This document shows positions 1 through 10,419 of a stretch of 52,470 bases of DNA, one piece after another. The stretch is from Fragilaria crotonensis (taxonomy: Eukaryota > Bacillariophyta > Fragilariophyceae > Fragilariales > Fragilariaceae), in NCBI GenBank assembly GCA_022925895.1, contig JAKSYS010000440.1:1-52470 (forward strand). Direction: 5' to 3'. Within the stretch, counting starts at the first letter, position 1, and the number at the start of each line of letters is the position of its first letter. The notes below the pieces were generated by a model. That model had not been told where the DNA came from, ran no database searches, and was given only the letters and a program-made list of their open reading frames with translations. The position numbers and the translations under genes were made by a program.

Positions 1-2136
1 ACACGTCAGGATACGATTCGTCGGCACCTACAATCGGATGCATCTACGTTGACTACTACACCACAGGTATCTGTTCCTACACTGGCTCCTACAACCTTGC
101 CGTTGTCTACTACGCGCTTCCAATCGCTACCAACTGTCAGTTCCGAGGATTCCGACGCGCTTCCACCTCTCATCCCTCGCGTGCCAACGCCCGCTCCTGA
201 GCCAGCACGATTGCCTGCGACTTTGCAAGTGACACCTGCGATTCCCATTTCCCTGCAAGTTGCGCCTTCCGAAAACGTTCGCCGTTCCAGCCGCTCTAAC
301 AAAGGAACTTTCAGCAAACTACGGTACATCGATGAAGCATTCTTGTCGTCCGTGGGTTTCATGTCATCAATGGAAGGTCACGATGCCGCTCTTGCTTACA
401 TGGCCGAACTACACACTTGTTTGGATACTGGTGTCATGGACGTTCTTGATCCTCGGGTTTACGCATCAAAAACTCCAAAGACCGATGCCGACATGCCAAC
501 GTTTCAACAGGCGATGAATGGACCTGATGCAACCGAATATCTCAATGCGATGAAACTGGAGATTCAAACTTTGAAGAGTCAGAATACCTGGGTGACAGTT
601 GATCGACCCAAAGACAAGTCAGTGCTTAAGAGCACGTGGGCGTTCAAACTTAAACGCCTTCCGGATGGGACAGCTTACCGTCACAAGGCTCGATTCTGCG
701 CACGGGGTGACATGCAAATCGAAGGAGTTGATTTCTTCGAAACCTACGCTCCAGTGGTTCAGTGGTCTACTATCCGGCTTTTACTGTCAACGGTACTCAC
801 GGAAGGATGGGTTACTCGTCAAGTTGATTATACAAATGCTTTTGCACAAGCTGAGTTGAAAGAGGACGTTTATGTTGAGTGTCCTCGTTTGTTCGGACCA
901 GCGTCTGGCAAGGATAAGGTGTTGCACTTACGAAAAAGCTTGTATGGCCTCCGTCAGGCTCCGAGGACATTTTTTGAGAAGCTCAAGGCAGGTTTGCTGG
1001 AGCGCGGGTGGATTCAGAGCGCGATCGATCCTTGTCTCTTCCTCCAGTTGGGAATGATTTGTGTCGTTTATGTTGACGACACTATATTTGCCTCCCTCGA
1101 TATCACCGACTTGGATGATATGATTGCTTCGTTAGGGATCAACACTCCGGATCAAAAGCACACATTTGCATTGAGGGATGAAGGTGAAGTCAGCGCTTTC
1201 TTGGGTATTCAAATCGCCAAAACTGGCGACAATGAATTTCTCTTGACGCAAACTGGGCTGATCGATAAGGTGTTAGCTGTCACGCAAATGACCGATTGCA
1301 ATGGCTGTGATACGCCCGCGACGGTTGATCCATTGCATGCGGACGTGGATGGCGCTGTTTTTGACGAAAAGTGGGCATATGACGTTGTCATTGGTATGCT
1401 CATGTATATCTCCGGAAATACCAGGCCGGATATCGCCTACGCAGTCCATCAAGCTGCTCGTTTTACTCACGGTTCTCGACAGTCTCATGCCGCTGGTGTC
1501 AAGCGGATCTTGCGCTATTTGAAAAAGACCAAAACCGAGGGTTTGATTCTGAAGCCTGGCAAGGAGTTGCGGGTTGATTGTTACGTTGATGCCGATTTCG
1601 GTGGTTTGTTTTCGGTTGAAGACAAGCAAGATCCTGTTAGTGTCAAGTCTCGTACTGGGTATGTAATCACTTACCGTGGCGCGCCTCTTATGTGGGCATC
1701 CAAGATGCAGACTCAAGTTGCACTCAGTACTATGGAGGCTGAATATATTGCCTTGAGTCAATCAATGCGCGACCTCATTCCGATTCGCGAGACTTTGAAG
1801 GAGGTGATGACCATCGTCTTTGACAAAACGCCTTCCATCTCTTACCACTCTCACAGCAAGGCATTCGATGACACTGTTGGAACTACTGATCACGTCATTC
1901 CACAATCGACAGTTTTTGAGGACAACGATGCTTGTTTGAAGTTCGCTAGGATGCCGAAGTTGACTCCGCGCACCAAGCATATCGGTATTCCATACCATTG
2001 GTTTCGTACTCAAGTCGAACGGTTGGAGATTCAGATCGAACGTATTGATACCAAATCACAACTTGCGGATCAGTTTACAAAGGGTTTAACGGTCGATGCC
2101 TTTCGTCAAGCGCGCAAAAGGTTGATGGGTTGGTGA
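1..2136 (+). CDS. Ty1/copia retrotransposon Pol, C-terminal part (reverse transcriptase-RNase H)
   Basis: The frame is already open at base 1 and the first stop is TGA at 2134-2136, so this is the 3' part of a polyprotein whose gag, protease and integrase lie outside the window; the TTG at 49 is not a real start. Counting from 49, residues ~180-430 are a copia-type reverse transcriptase (RVT_2): a TWAFKLKR block, RHKARFCARG, ETYAPVVQWSTIR, VDYTNAFAQAEL and the catalytic YVDD at about 341-344. Residues ~510-690 are RNase H: VDADFGG, SRTGYVITYRG, STMEAEYIALS, EDNDACLKFA, and the closing LADQFTKGL block. No frame break is visible, so the copy may be young or active. Diatom copia elements (CoDi groups) are the closest family by memory; the exact clade cannot be set without alignment. 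Confidence 0.95.
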   Translation, partial: TRQDTIRRHLQSDASTLTTTPQVSVPTLAPTTLPLSTTRFQSLPTVSSEDSDALPPLIPRVPTPAPEPARLPATLQVTPAIPISLQVAPSENVRRSSRSNKGTFSKLRYIDEAFLSSVGFMSSMEGHDAALAYMAELHTCLDTGVMDVLDPRVYASKTPKTDADMPTFQQAMNGPDATEYLNAMKLEIQTLKSQNTWVTVDRPKDKSVLKSTWAFKLKRLPDGTAYRHKARFCARGDMQIEGVDFFETYAPVVQWSTIRLLLSTVLTEGWVTRQVDYTNAFAQAELKEDVYVECPRLFGPASGKDKVLHLRKSLYGLRQAPRTFFEKLKAGLLERGWIQSAIDPCLFLQLGMICVVYVDDTIFASLDITDLDDMIASLGINTPDQKHTFALRDEGEVSAFLGIQIAKTGDNEFLLTQTGLIDKVLAVTQMTDCNGCDTPATVDPLHADVDGAVFDEKWAYDVVIGMLMYISGNTRPDIAYAVHQAARFTHGSRQSHAAGVKRILRYLKKTKTEGLILKPGKELRVDCYVDADFGGLFSVEDKQDPVSVKSRTGYVITYRGAPLMWASKMQTQVALSTMEAEYIALSQSMRDLIPIRETLKEVMTIVFDKTPSISYHSHSKAFDDTVGTTDHVIPQSTVFEDNDACLKFARMPKLTPRTKHIGIPYHWFRTQVERLEIQIERIDTKSQLADQFTKGLTVDAFRQARKRLMGW

Positions 2137-2660
2137 CAACTACAGTCGAAAGGGAGAGTCAAGATACGTTACGCAACAGACTATTATGACAGTATCTACT
2201 GTCTGTCTGATACCGTGCACAAGTGTGTATCGTATACACATGTATCCTCGTATTGACGGTTTGCGTTCCTTTAACGTATATTTTGGGTCTCGTGCTGATT
2301 GGAAGCTCGATTCACGACTGTAGTCACGTAGTGTAATCATCGGCGCCAAATTAGCTCACAATATTATTCTGAGAGCAATTCGTTCCCGATTCGTATTCTT
2401 CCATCATTGTCAGTTCTCTCAAGAGACTTGACGACTTTATTACACTTCTTCTTATCAAAGATCGAAGTGCTTATCGTTGTCTTTTCGCTCCGACGACCAT
2501 TTGTCCTATGTCCTGTGCATTCCCCTACGTACTTCACCGGTAATACAAGTATAGTAGCCCCGACCTACTACTACTGTAGACACTACTACAGTAGTGATGA
2601 GTCTTTTTCCTTTTTAATACAACACAACTGGAAGAAACAAGGTAGTACTCCAGTACCAGG
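1..2660 (+). mobile_element. 3' part of a copia-type LTR retrotransposon, right boundary uncertain
   Basis: The Pol frame ends at 2136. A short purine run (aaagggagag, 2149-2158) follows 12 bases later, the place where a polypurine tract that primes plus-strand synthesis is expected. The next ~500 bases hold no gene and would be the 3' LTR. I could not fix the LTR ends: no TG dinucleotide directly follows the purine run, and the 5' LTR needed for comparison is off the left edge. The end at 2660 is a guess set where GTAC-rich intergenic sequence starts. Confidence 0.6.
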
Positions 2661-2913
2661 TACTAGCTAGTACTCCAGAGTCCAGTGTCTCACCCGTACT
2701 ATGTGTCTACTACGATGTACCGGTAGAGTCTAGTAGAGTGTGTATTGCGAGCGCCGAGTATGGCGAAAAGCAAGTACAAGTACAACAAGTACAAGCGTAT
2801 AAGGCCGCATCTTAACCAGGCACACAACGCAGACACACAGAGAATTTTTCCATGTGTATTGCGAATTTGCCCACTGATACACATGTAAAAACAAAGTCAT
2901 TTCCGGGTCTAAG

Positions 2914-2999
2914 CTTGTGTAGTTACACATCTTTGTTCACACATCACACGAAAACCCCCTTTTTGTGTGTTGTGTGAACAAAGTTGTGTAACACACAAG
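2914..2999. repeat. Long imperfect inverted repeat (hairpin)
   Basis: The left arm (2914-2950) starts cttgtgtagttacacat and the right arm (2965-2999) ends aagttgtgtaacacacaag. Read as reverse complement, the arms agree over about 35 positions apart from three single-base bulges at the same TA/T places. The loop is about 14 bases and C/T-rich. It could be a small fold-back or MITE-type element; no flanking target duplication was recognised. Confidence 0.8.
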
Positions 3000-3144
3000 T
3001 CCCCTTTTCTACATTAGGGGGTACTATTTCGAGATAGTGCTGACATCAAAAATATACAGTACACAGTACATGCTACTCTGGAGTGCTACAGTATCAATCT
3101 GACAAAAAAAGTAAGTAAATGTATCGTCCGCGTCGTAATGTCGC

Positions 3145-3200
3145 TGCATCATTGTCGTTATCGTCATCATCATCGCCATCGTCATCGCCATTGATGATCG
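3145..3200. repeat. Imperfect trinucleotide repeat (GTC/ATC)
   Basis: A run of tcgtcatcatcatcgccatc-type triplets, non-coding in context. Low-complexity microsatellite. Confidence 0.8.
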
Positions 3201-4013
3201 ACGAATGCAAAGCAGCAGTCGCTGCTCATCTACATTGAGGATACCAATAGTGAGTATGCATTTTTGATGCATGCTCAGTGTGTTGGCCGAAGACGACGAT
3301 GGTGAAGACACGATGGAGGTGGCAACGCCATCATGCACAGAACGACGATGAGCATGTTTTCGGAGTACTATGTACTATGTACCACTACTCGCGTTCTCCA
3401 GTACTCGAGTACAGTACTCGGAGTACATTATTTGAAATACAGCCAATCCTCTACGGGTATTTATACAGTAGTAGTGTATGCATTATCATTTCGTACAGTA
3501 TTACAGTAAAAGATGTGTGTTCACGTCAAGTGTGTTCTCGAATTCTGGAAACACACAGGTTAAGGACTGAGGCCACGCTAGTGCTCAACGGCCCTCAACG
3601 GTCGGTGATAAATGCGGGAAATATTTTAGCAAAACAAGTGTGTCCGGGGATTTGTGTCTGGTTAGGGTCCGGCCTAATAGCGAGAAGATAGCGAACAACG
3701 GCAAATCGATCAAGAAAAAAACGGTGTGCCGAAACAGAGATTCATACCTCTTCATATCTCGCGTTCCTCTTCACTTCTTGATGTGAATTTGATATAATGG
3801 GTGCAGTGTGATAAATCTCGATGAACTCGCACCACTCAAATATTCCGATTTCTTGTTGGTGCACACAATTTGACGAAGACACCTAGCGAGTAGTACTTAT
3901 TGGCGAGAAAGTAGCATCAGAATCTGCCGCTCTAGGAGTGTATCGCGATAATCCATCAATCAGGAACTCCAATTGTAAAATCAGTTTGAAAACAAGGCAA
4001 TTCGACGCACGTC

Positions 4014-6053
4014 ATGGTCGTTGCTGTTCTCGTTGCTTATTTCGCTCCGGCGTCTCGTGGACTCGCACGTGGCCGCAATTTTTCGGATGGTAGGCAATGG
4101 GCACCGAACCCCAATTTTGACGACCAGCTGGTTCCCTCAAGTCAAATCAAGGCCGGCCATAAAAGGAAACCATTTAAGGCTGTCGCCTTGCTCACATCGT
4201 TGGCGTCAGACTTCGATGTCATTGCTGATTGGCTATTCTACCGAGAAACCGTCAACAATGACAGAAACTATCGATCCACAGGCGACCAATCTCAGCCTTA
4301 TCTCATTCCTCCCTGGTTGATTTGGGTAACATGGGTGGTGTGCATTTTAGGGTCTGTCATGTGGTTGATCCTAGCAACTGATGGTCGCATTGTTGCTCCA
4401 CTTCTCCGGAAGCTAGGTTTTGACAAGCTCAGCATTGGACACATGCTTTTTTTGAGTGTTTTGGTGGAGGACGTCCCTCAAGTTATATTGACGTTCATCA
4501 TCGAAGACTACTATGAAGAGCACCACCTGAGTAATTTGGCGGTTGTAAACGTGACAGTGAGTTTGTACGATACTCTGATCAAGCTGGCGGAATCTTATGA
4601 TCAACGTTACGATGTGGTCGAAACAGGAGGCTGGTGTAAAGAAAGCTTGTGGGCTCATAAAGATGTGGTAACGTCGGTAGTCTCCCTCCGTATGCTAGGA
4701 CCAGTGGTTGCATCGGATGATGGGCCTCTAGTGACCATCCCGTCGTCTCGATCGAGCAAAACATTCCATTCCGGCCTGCCACCACAACGAAAGCTCCCAG
4801 ATCGGTTGGAAAACAGCATACTAGCGGAGAACAGTATGCGTCTATCGTCGCTACCTGAGCTCACTGAACCGAAACTTGATCGGCCACCAAGTTCCATGCT
4901 TGAACTCGCACTTCGGCCAATTGCTCCAATGAAGCATCCTCGTCTCAGATTTCTCACGGCGTCATTAGACAAAACCATCAGGCTGTGGGATACTTCAGCA
5001 AACATGAAAGGCCATCGAAGGGAAAAATGTGTTCGAGCATTTCGTGGACACTTAGGTGGTGTTACCTGTGTGTCACTCTTAGATAACGCTGAATCGACTG
5101 AACGACCAGAAACTATCGATGTGGACCAGTATCTGGAGGAAGCCGACCGCACTACTTTCTTTCTCTCAGGTTGTAAGAAGGGGGATGTCAAACTTTGGAA
5201 CCTGCAAAGTGACTGTATGCGAACCTACGCAACAAGAGTGTCAAGGAGTGGTGTAACGGCAATATCAAGTATGAAAGCTGGATCGACTTTCGTAGTCAGT
5301 TACGAGGATGGTTCCGCGCGACTTTGGGAAGTGTGGTCGGGCGTTTGTCTTGCTGTCTACACGGGCCATAGCGAGACCATCAATTGCATGTGCTCGATGC
5401 TAGATGGGTCGATGTTCGTGACAGGTTCCCGGGATACCACCTTAAAGCTGTGGGATACGGCAGCGGCGCTTGATTCCTTCCATATCTCCAATTCTCCTTT
5501 GAGCGATGTGATCGATGTTGATGCAATTCGTCGTTTCACATTTGAATCAGACAATGGAATGATCGAGGAGAGGGTCTGTGCCCAATCTTTTGTATGCCAC
5601 TCCAGTCAGAGCGAAGTATTGTGTGTTGCCTGTATCGAAAAGTCAACGGCCGTTGTTGCTGGCTATGCGAATGGATTGGCTCGCTTGTGGGGTTTGGATA
5701 GCGGTTCGTGCTTGCGGATCTTTCATGGGCACGGGGGGCCTGTTACAGCTGTTGAAGTCGTAGATCGTGTGACAATTCTGACTGGTTCTACTGATACTCA
5801 CGTCAGAGTTTGGGACGCTGTATCTGGGGCTTGTTTGCGAACCTACTCTGAACATTCTGACACTGTCACCGCACTATCTGTTGCCCACGATGATCAGACG
5901 TTCATTTCTGCGTCTGCGGATCTGACAGTGAAGATTTGGGTGATCAGTAGCGTTCCTAAGGCGGAACCAGTGGAATTGGAAAGTTTCCTGGATATCAATG
6001 AGACTTCATGCAGTGCATATTTTCGACATCAATCATCCTTTGAACGTTACTAG
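4014..6053 (+). CDS. Membrane-domain protein fused to a C-terminal WD40 propeller
   Basis: 679 aa in one exon. Residues ~50-195 form a membrane domain: hydrophobic segments near 101-121 and 140-165, with the motifs SDFDVIADWLFYRE and LVEDVPQVILTFIIEDYY. From ~305 to 665 there are at least six WD repeats (DKTIRLWD, GDVKLWN, GSARLWE, DTTLKLWD, GLARLWG, THVRVWD, LTVKIW), each preceded by a GH-type strand. The acidic-Pro-Gln motif (ED-x-PQ) in a hydrophobic helix after a D-x-x-x-D helix recalls the XK-related (XKR/Kx) scramblase family; this is an inference from short motifs and was not tested. The linker (~200-300) is Ser-rich. WD40 propellers are protein scaffolds, so the protein probably assembles a complex at a membrane. 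The start has no competing upstream in-frame ATG that I noticed. Confidence 0.85.
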   Translation: MVVAVLVAYFAPASRGLARGRNFSDGRQWAPNPNFDDQLVPSSQIKAGHKRKPFKAVALLTSLASDFDVIADWLFYRETVNNDRNYRSTGDQSQPYLIPPWLIWVTWVVCILGSVMWLILATDGRIVAPLLRKLGFDKLSIGHMLFLSVLVEDVPQVILTFIIEDYYEEHHLSNLAVVNVTVSLYDTLIKLAESYDQRYDVVETGGWCKESLWAHKDVVTSVVSLRMLGPVVASDDGPLVTIPSSRSSKTFHSGLPPQRKLPDRLENSILAENSMRLSSLPELTEPKLDRPPSSMLELALRPIAPMKHPRLRFLTASLDKTIRLWDTSANMKGHRREKCVRAFRGHLGGVTCVSLLDNAESTERPETIDVDQYLEEADRTTFFLSGCKKGDVKLWNLQSDCMRTYATRVSRSGVTAISSMKAGSTFVVSYEDGSARLWEVWSGVCLAVYTGHSETINCMCSMLDGSMFVTGSRDTTLKLWDTAAALDSFHISNSPLSDVIDVDAIRRFTFESDNGMIEERVCAQSFVCHSSQSEVLCVACIEKSTAVVAGYANGLARLWGLDSGSCLRIFHGHGGPVTAVEVVDRVTILTGSTDTHVRVWDAVSGACLRTYSEHSDTVTALSVAHDDQTFISASADLTVKIWVISSVPKAEPVELESFLDINETSCSAYFRHQSSFERY

Positions 6054-6406
6054 GTGAATGGGAGTCGTCCTTCCACGCCCCCACTTCGTGGCATCAACAT
6101 TGGTAGACGTCGATTGTACTGACGGAAAATAGAAATCAAGTTGAGGATTAATTGGCGCCCATCATTACTGTCGTGGGATGATGACTGTTGGGGGTAACCC
6201 CTAATCCCAAAGCACTGAAGCTAGCACCTCACAACTATAGCATTAGTACAATTACCAGATAGACTTCGGAACTTGAAGAACTTCGGTGATTCCTTGGCAA
6301 ATACGAGATGAGCCTATTTCTTCAACCTATAAAATGGCGATAATGGTACTTGTACCATAGGCGACTTACACAGAATCAGTCCACGAACTACTGGTAGCAC
6401 TGCTCC
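6054..6406. other. Convergent intergenic interval
   Basis: Lies between the stops of the WD40 gene (+) and the mL49 gene (-). It should hold both 3' untranslated regions. No gene, RNA or repeat recognised. Confidence 0.6.
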
Positions 6407-7046
6407 CTAAAATCCAAGCCCGGCTAGCCACTGCTTCACCTCACGGACGCGGTTCCCATCAATTTCAATTGTTCCACCAGCTCGAAATCGAATGATGTCG
6501 TCATTCGGGTTCTTAGGCTCAGGTATTTCAAGGACAGCCCGCAATTCATGAATAAACGAATCCTTATCACCCCCGATCCTTTTCACAAGAGTTGTAGCTT
6601 TGGTCCCGTCTTTTCTGCAGAGTACAATGAAGCGTGAGACGTCCACATCACCAGGATTTTCATTCACAACTTTGGCGGTACAGCCTGAAAATTCAAAGGA
6701 AACAGTAACTATGTAATCACGTCACGTACCGAAATTTGGCGTAGACGGGCAAGAAACCAGTGCCATCGTTTGGCTTGTTACTTGTTCGTGAAATTCGAAA
6801 CGGATATTCAGGAACGTCCGAAGCCGCCGGCGTTGCAGACCAGCCATTGGGAAGGAATTTGACATCAAAGATAGAAGGAAATTGGCGAGGCTGCAGAGGC
6901 TTCTGGGTTCTATCGATTCCCATTCTTGCTTCTACCCGAGCTCTCACTGGATTCTTTTTGAACAATCGATCTACTTGCGTCGAAGAATGTTTCCATCGAG
7001 CCTGCACTCCAATCGAGATGCGAAGACTTCGTGAAAATGACATCAT
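6407..7046 (-). CDS. Mitochondrial ribosomal protein mL49 (IMG2 family), two reading frames
   Basis: Large-subunit mitoribosome protein. The N-terminal frame starts at ATG 7046-7044 with a basic presequence (MMSFSRSLRISIGVQARWKH), followed by a family-like FLPNGW...YPFRISRTS...LPVYAKF block, and reaches a stop at 6717. The C-terminal frame (to stop 6407) has TLVKRIGGDKDSF, IRFRAGGTIEIDGN and the closing VKQWLAGLGF, the hallmark end of mL49. An intron of roughly 45-55 bases is suggested by donor GTACGT and acceptor TTTTCAG. However, no canonical GT-AG pair I tried joins the frames in phase: donors give phase 0 or 2 and the acceptors need phase 1. Either one base is wrong in the sequence or the splice is unusual. 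Family assignment is firm; the junction is unresolved. Confidence 0.85.
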
Positions 7047-8695
7047 GCCCGGCAAAACAATGGACTCGAGACTCGAGCAACTGCTAACCTATCGACGTCC
7101 GAAATCGAAAGGATTGTATGTAGCAGGGACTCGCACAATAGGTCGTAAGCACGAAAACCTGATCGAAGGCCGGAGGGGACTGCGCCCGACAGCATGCCAG
7201 GCGCCAGGCGCCAGGCAGGATTTGGAAAAACTACGAGTACCGGTACATGTAGCTGACTACAGTACAGATTTATATCCAAAGCATTAGGTACAGTACTACA
7301 GTACTTGACGTCTGTCATACGCACTGGAGGGACTATGTCATACCGTAGTCCTCCCTCAATTATTAAGTATGGAGAAATACTCCAGTACAAGTATCACATC
7401 ATTCGCCATCTGTTCTCTTAACACCTCACTGGTATCAGAATACTATATCTGCTAACTGCTAGTAGGTTTTCCAGTGGCATCTTTCTGACCTAGAAGTCGT
7501 CCTTGTTGGCACTACTAGACTTGTTTAGCTCACAGTACCAAGAATGTCTACTTCGAGGACAATTTTTGTCGAATGTACAGTATGACTTATACAGCCAGCT
7601 AATCAACTTCTTGGCATGGAAGGATGATAGAAAAATGTAAGGAACAGCACCAAAGGTTCTTTCAAACCAGTGGTACTGTTTGATGCATTCTCAGTAACCC
7701 AGCAGGAGAGGAAGGGTGGTGGTAGCAGGTTGTCAGGCACTTTGGACTGACAGACAACCAGGTTAATTTCTGGGATGAGAACTACCTTATTTTTCTATTA
7801 TCTGCTGTATCCTGTTGCCTAGGAGTCTATGGTGGAAGGATGGACTTAGGTCATGATTCATGATATGAACTTGTTGAAGTAATTCATAGTGCAAGATTTC
7901 CTAGGAGGTTAATGCGGAAAATGGAGGGATCCCTTTACTATTATGTTGGTTGACAAGAATTGTGAAAAGATGGAAATGCAATAGCAAATAGTTAATAAAT
8001 TTTCATTGGTTTTGGTTTCTTTTAAAGGATGCATGACTGAGATCCGAATGTATGCTGGTGAATCATGTAGGCCTATGTAGAGATGCAAATAGGAACAATT
8101 AAGAAATCATTCCTGCTTCAGTCAGGCAAGATAAAGGTGTTACTGCATTTGTTACGAAGGAAGAAATGGGGGAAATGGTTGGTCTTGAATAGTGTCAATT
8201 CATGACCAAGAATTTGGGATATGGAGATTTGAATCCCACATTGGACATTGGACATTAGTGTTTTGTTATACTGTAGTACCATAGTGATGATACAGTAGGT
8301 TACTGTGCAAATATGCGGTACAAACTACGACACCCAAGGACCGGGTACTCGTACCGGGGAATTCAGTGTAGTAGGCAATGTGCAAGTGCACGGTACAGAA
8401 TGACACCGTCACACCGTCACCACAAGTGCAAGTACTTGTATGCATACACCAGTAGCAACTAGTAGAAACGCAATTGCGTTTCACGTTGCACCCAGTCATA
8501 CAAGTACCGGTACGAACAGTACTTGGTACTGAAACTCATTGCGGTTGATGATATCGTCTGGCCGTCCTCGACATACCAGTTACTAGATTTGAGTACGACA
8601 AGCCACACATTCATACGAGCGCTGCTTTGAGCAGGGGGGAACCCTCGCCACGTTCAAACCTTTCCTGGTTATCGCCGTTGAATTAATCTGTCACC
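7047..8695. other. Long gene-free interval, partly AT-rich
   Basis: No supported gene on either strand. 7240-7310 and 8260-8530 are dense in GTAC tetramers. About 7450-8260 is visibly more AT-rich and contains none of them except at its left end; it has scattered stops in all frames and reads like decayed mobile DNA, with a small tandem repeat (ttggacattggacatt near 8240). 8550-8695 is the likely promoter and leader of eS25. Confidence 0.55.
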
Positions 8696-9236
8696 ATGGT
8701 GCGTTCCCTGCCGTCCTTTGCTTCATAGGAGCACTGATAGAGCATTACATTTCGAATATATCGGGAAAAGAGATCAAGGAGTGTAGAAAGGAGCAACTCG
8801 AAAGACCGATTGCTAGTCGGGATGTTGGTCGAAGTGCTGTATCACGATTCCCTTAGCGTCGGATTTGACTCACCTTTTATCTTCTCCTTTCCCATAACAG
8901 CCGCCAAAAGTTCAGCAGAAGTCGAAGGAGCAAAAAATGGCCGCCGCCATGGCCGGTGGTAAGGGAAAGAAGAAGAAGTGGTCCAAGGGAAAGTCCCGCG
9001 ACAAGGTCGAGAACAAGGTGTTGATGCAAAAGGAGCAGTTCGATCGTCTTCAAGCTGAGGTTCCTAAGATGAAGCTCATCACCGTTTCGGCTGTTGTTGA
9101 GAAGCTTAAGATCAATGGAGGTTTGGCGCGTCGTTGTTTGAGATTGTTGGCCGAAGAAGGAAAGATCCGTCCTGTTCTCATTTCCAGAGCACAGAGAATT
9201 TACACCCGTAATGTTGGTGAGGGCGAGGAAGAATAA
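8696..9236 (+). CDS. RPS25: 40S ribosomal protein eS25 (RPS25), intron directly after the start codon
   Basis: Exon 1 is only the ATG at 8696-8698. The intron is 8699-8900 (202 nt, GTGCGT...ATAACAG) and exon 2 is 8901-9236. Spliced, the product begins MPPKVQQKSKEQK, matching the MPPK start of eS25 in other eukaryotes, and is 112 aa. Conserved blocks: GKKKKWSKGKSRDKVENKV, EVPKMKLITVSAVVEKLKI, NGGLARRCLRLLAEEGKI and the end AQRIYTRN. The first ATG in exon 2 (8937) would cut off 13 residues including MPPK, so the split start is preferred. eS25 is a small-subunit head protein of the cytosolic ribosome, known from other systems for its role in IRES-driven initiation. Confidence 0.95.
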
Positions 9237-10419
9237 ATTCCTATCTTAATCTAAACAAATTGAATCAACCTTGACTGAGCTTTAAATAGCTTTATTGTCT
9301 TTGTTAATGTCTTCAAATCAAACGAAGTTGTCGTCGTTTTCGCTGGACACTCAGCAGCTCCATCAATCGACTATTCGGAAAAGCAGCACTGATTTGGCGC
9401 AGCATAATAATTATAGCTCTTTCAACCGGGAAATCTAAGCTCTGATGCGACGATGCTTGTGGCAACTGATCCACAAGATCGTGGAAACACGGGTTTAGTT
9501 CGCTTTAATTCACTCCAAAAAAACTGTCATCTATGACCAGCGTCGACGAACTTTCCGGATCGTTCTAGGAGGTATCATTCTCCCGGAATCATAGAATTGC
9601 CGATCTCGGTTTCTTGTCATACCAGTATGTGTGGTAACTTGTCTCGAATCCCATGCAATTGTTTGCTCAATGTCATGCAGGACTTGGAGTCTCACCTTGG
9701 CCTACACAGCTCGATGTCCACTGCAGCTTTGACATAACTAGAAAGAGATGTAAAGACGTGCTCAAGTTGCGGACCACTATACGAGCCCTCTCAGTCCTAG
9801 TAGTGATCGCAAAGTGATCTCTCGTTTCATGCTATTTATTGCCTATGTTATGCAGGACTCGGTATTGTACCAGGTACCGCTCCACCCCCTACCCGGTATC
9901 TGTCCGCTGCAGCTCTGGCAAAATAAAATTGATTGTCAATGTTGGAGCCTCTCACGCTATCCGCCCTCGAGCTACTCTATGTACACGGAGTATAACCAAA
10001 AATGACAAGTCTCTACTATGAGAGTAGAGCATGAATAGGATTCACGAAGAGTGTAAGAAATCGACTTAGGTATATCGGTAGTTCGGTACATGTACGATGA
10101 CTTACGTTTATGTCCCATGATAACGCTGCTTCGAATACCTGTTACTGTACCACAGTAGTACTGAAAGGTTCCGGGTGCCCGGTCGTGGTGTAAAGAAGGC
10201 ACCGTAGGTCATACAAGACGCGACACGCGACCTCCGACTCTTGTGGAAATGATACATCCGACTCAAACTGGCTGAGCACCTGAGGACTCAGGACCCATTG
10301 CCAACACCAGTTGATATGCTCTCCTCCGCTTGGTCGAACAAAGCAACAGGTATTCATCCTATGCATAAGAAAACAAAAAAGGTATTCGTAGAGGGAATCC
10401 ATTTGAATGAGTTGATACC
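9237..10419. other. Gene-free interval with a diverged direct repeat
   Basis: No supported gene. Two related segments, about 9671-9740 and 9846-9922, share tgt(c/t)atgcaggact(t/c)gg and then tgtcc(a/g)ctgcagct(t/c)tg with similar spacing, suggesting an old local duplication. 10130-10180 holds a few GTAC tetramers. The end is the 5' flank of UTP18. Confidence 0.5.

Larger units (their letters stand above)
2661..4013. other. Gene-free interval upstream of the WD40 gene
   Basis: No supported gene. It holds a long hairpin (2914-2999), an imperfect GTC/ATC simple repeat around 3145-3200, and a cluster of GTAC tetramers at 3360-3430. Short open frames here have no recognisable domain. The last ~250 bases are the likely 5' leader and promoter of the membrane-WD40 gene. 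Confidence 0.6.

Noticed and set aside
1..2136. Retrotransposon Pol as a captured viral gene
   Set aside because: The RT and RNase H motifs are of ordinary Ty1/copia type with a clean frame; nothing suggests a host-domesticated or exogenous origin.
6760..7287. 175-aa plus-strand open frame
   Set aside because: It is antisense to the conserved mL49 exon and then runs into GTAC-rich intergenic DNA.
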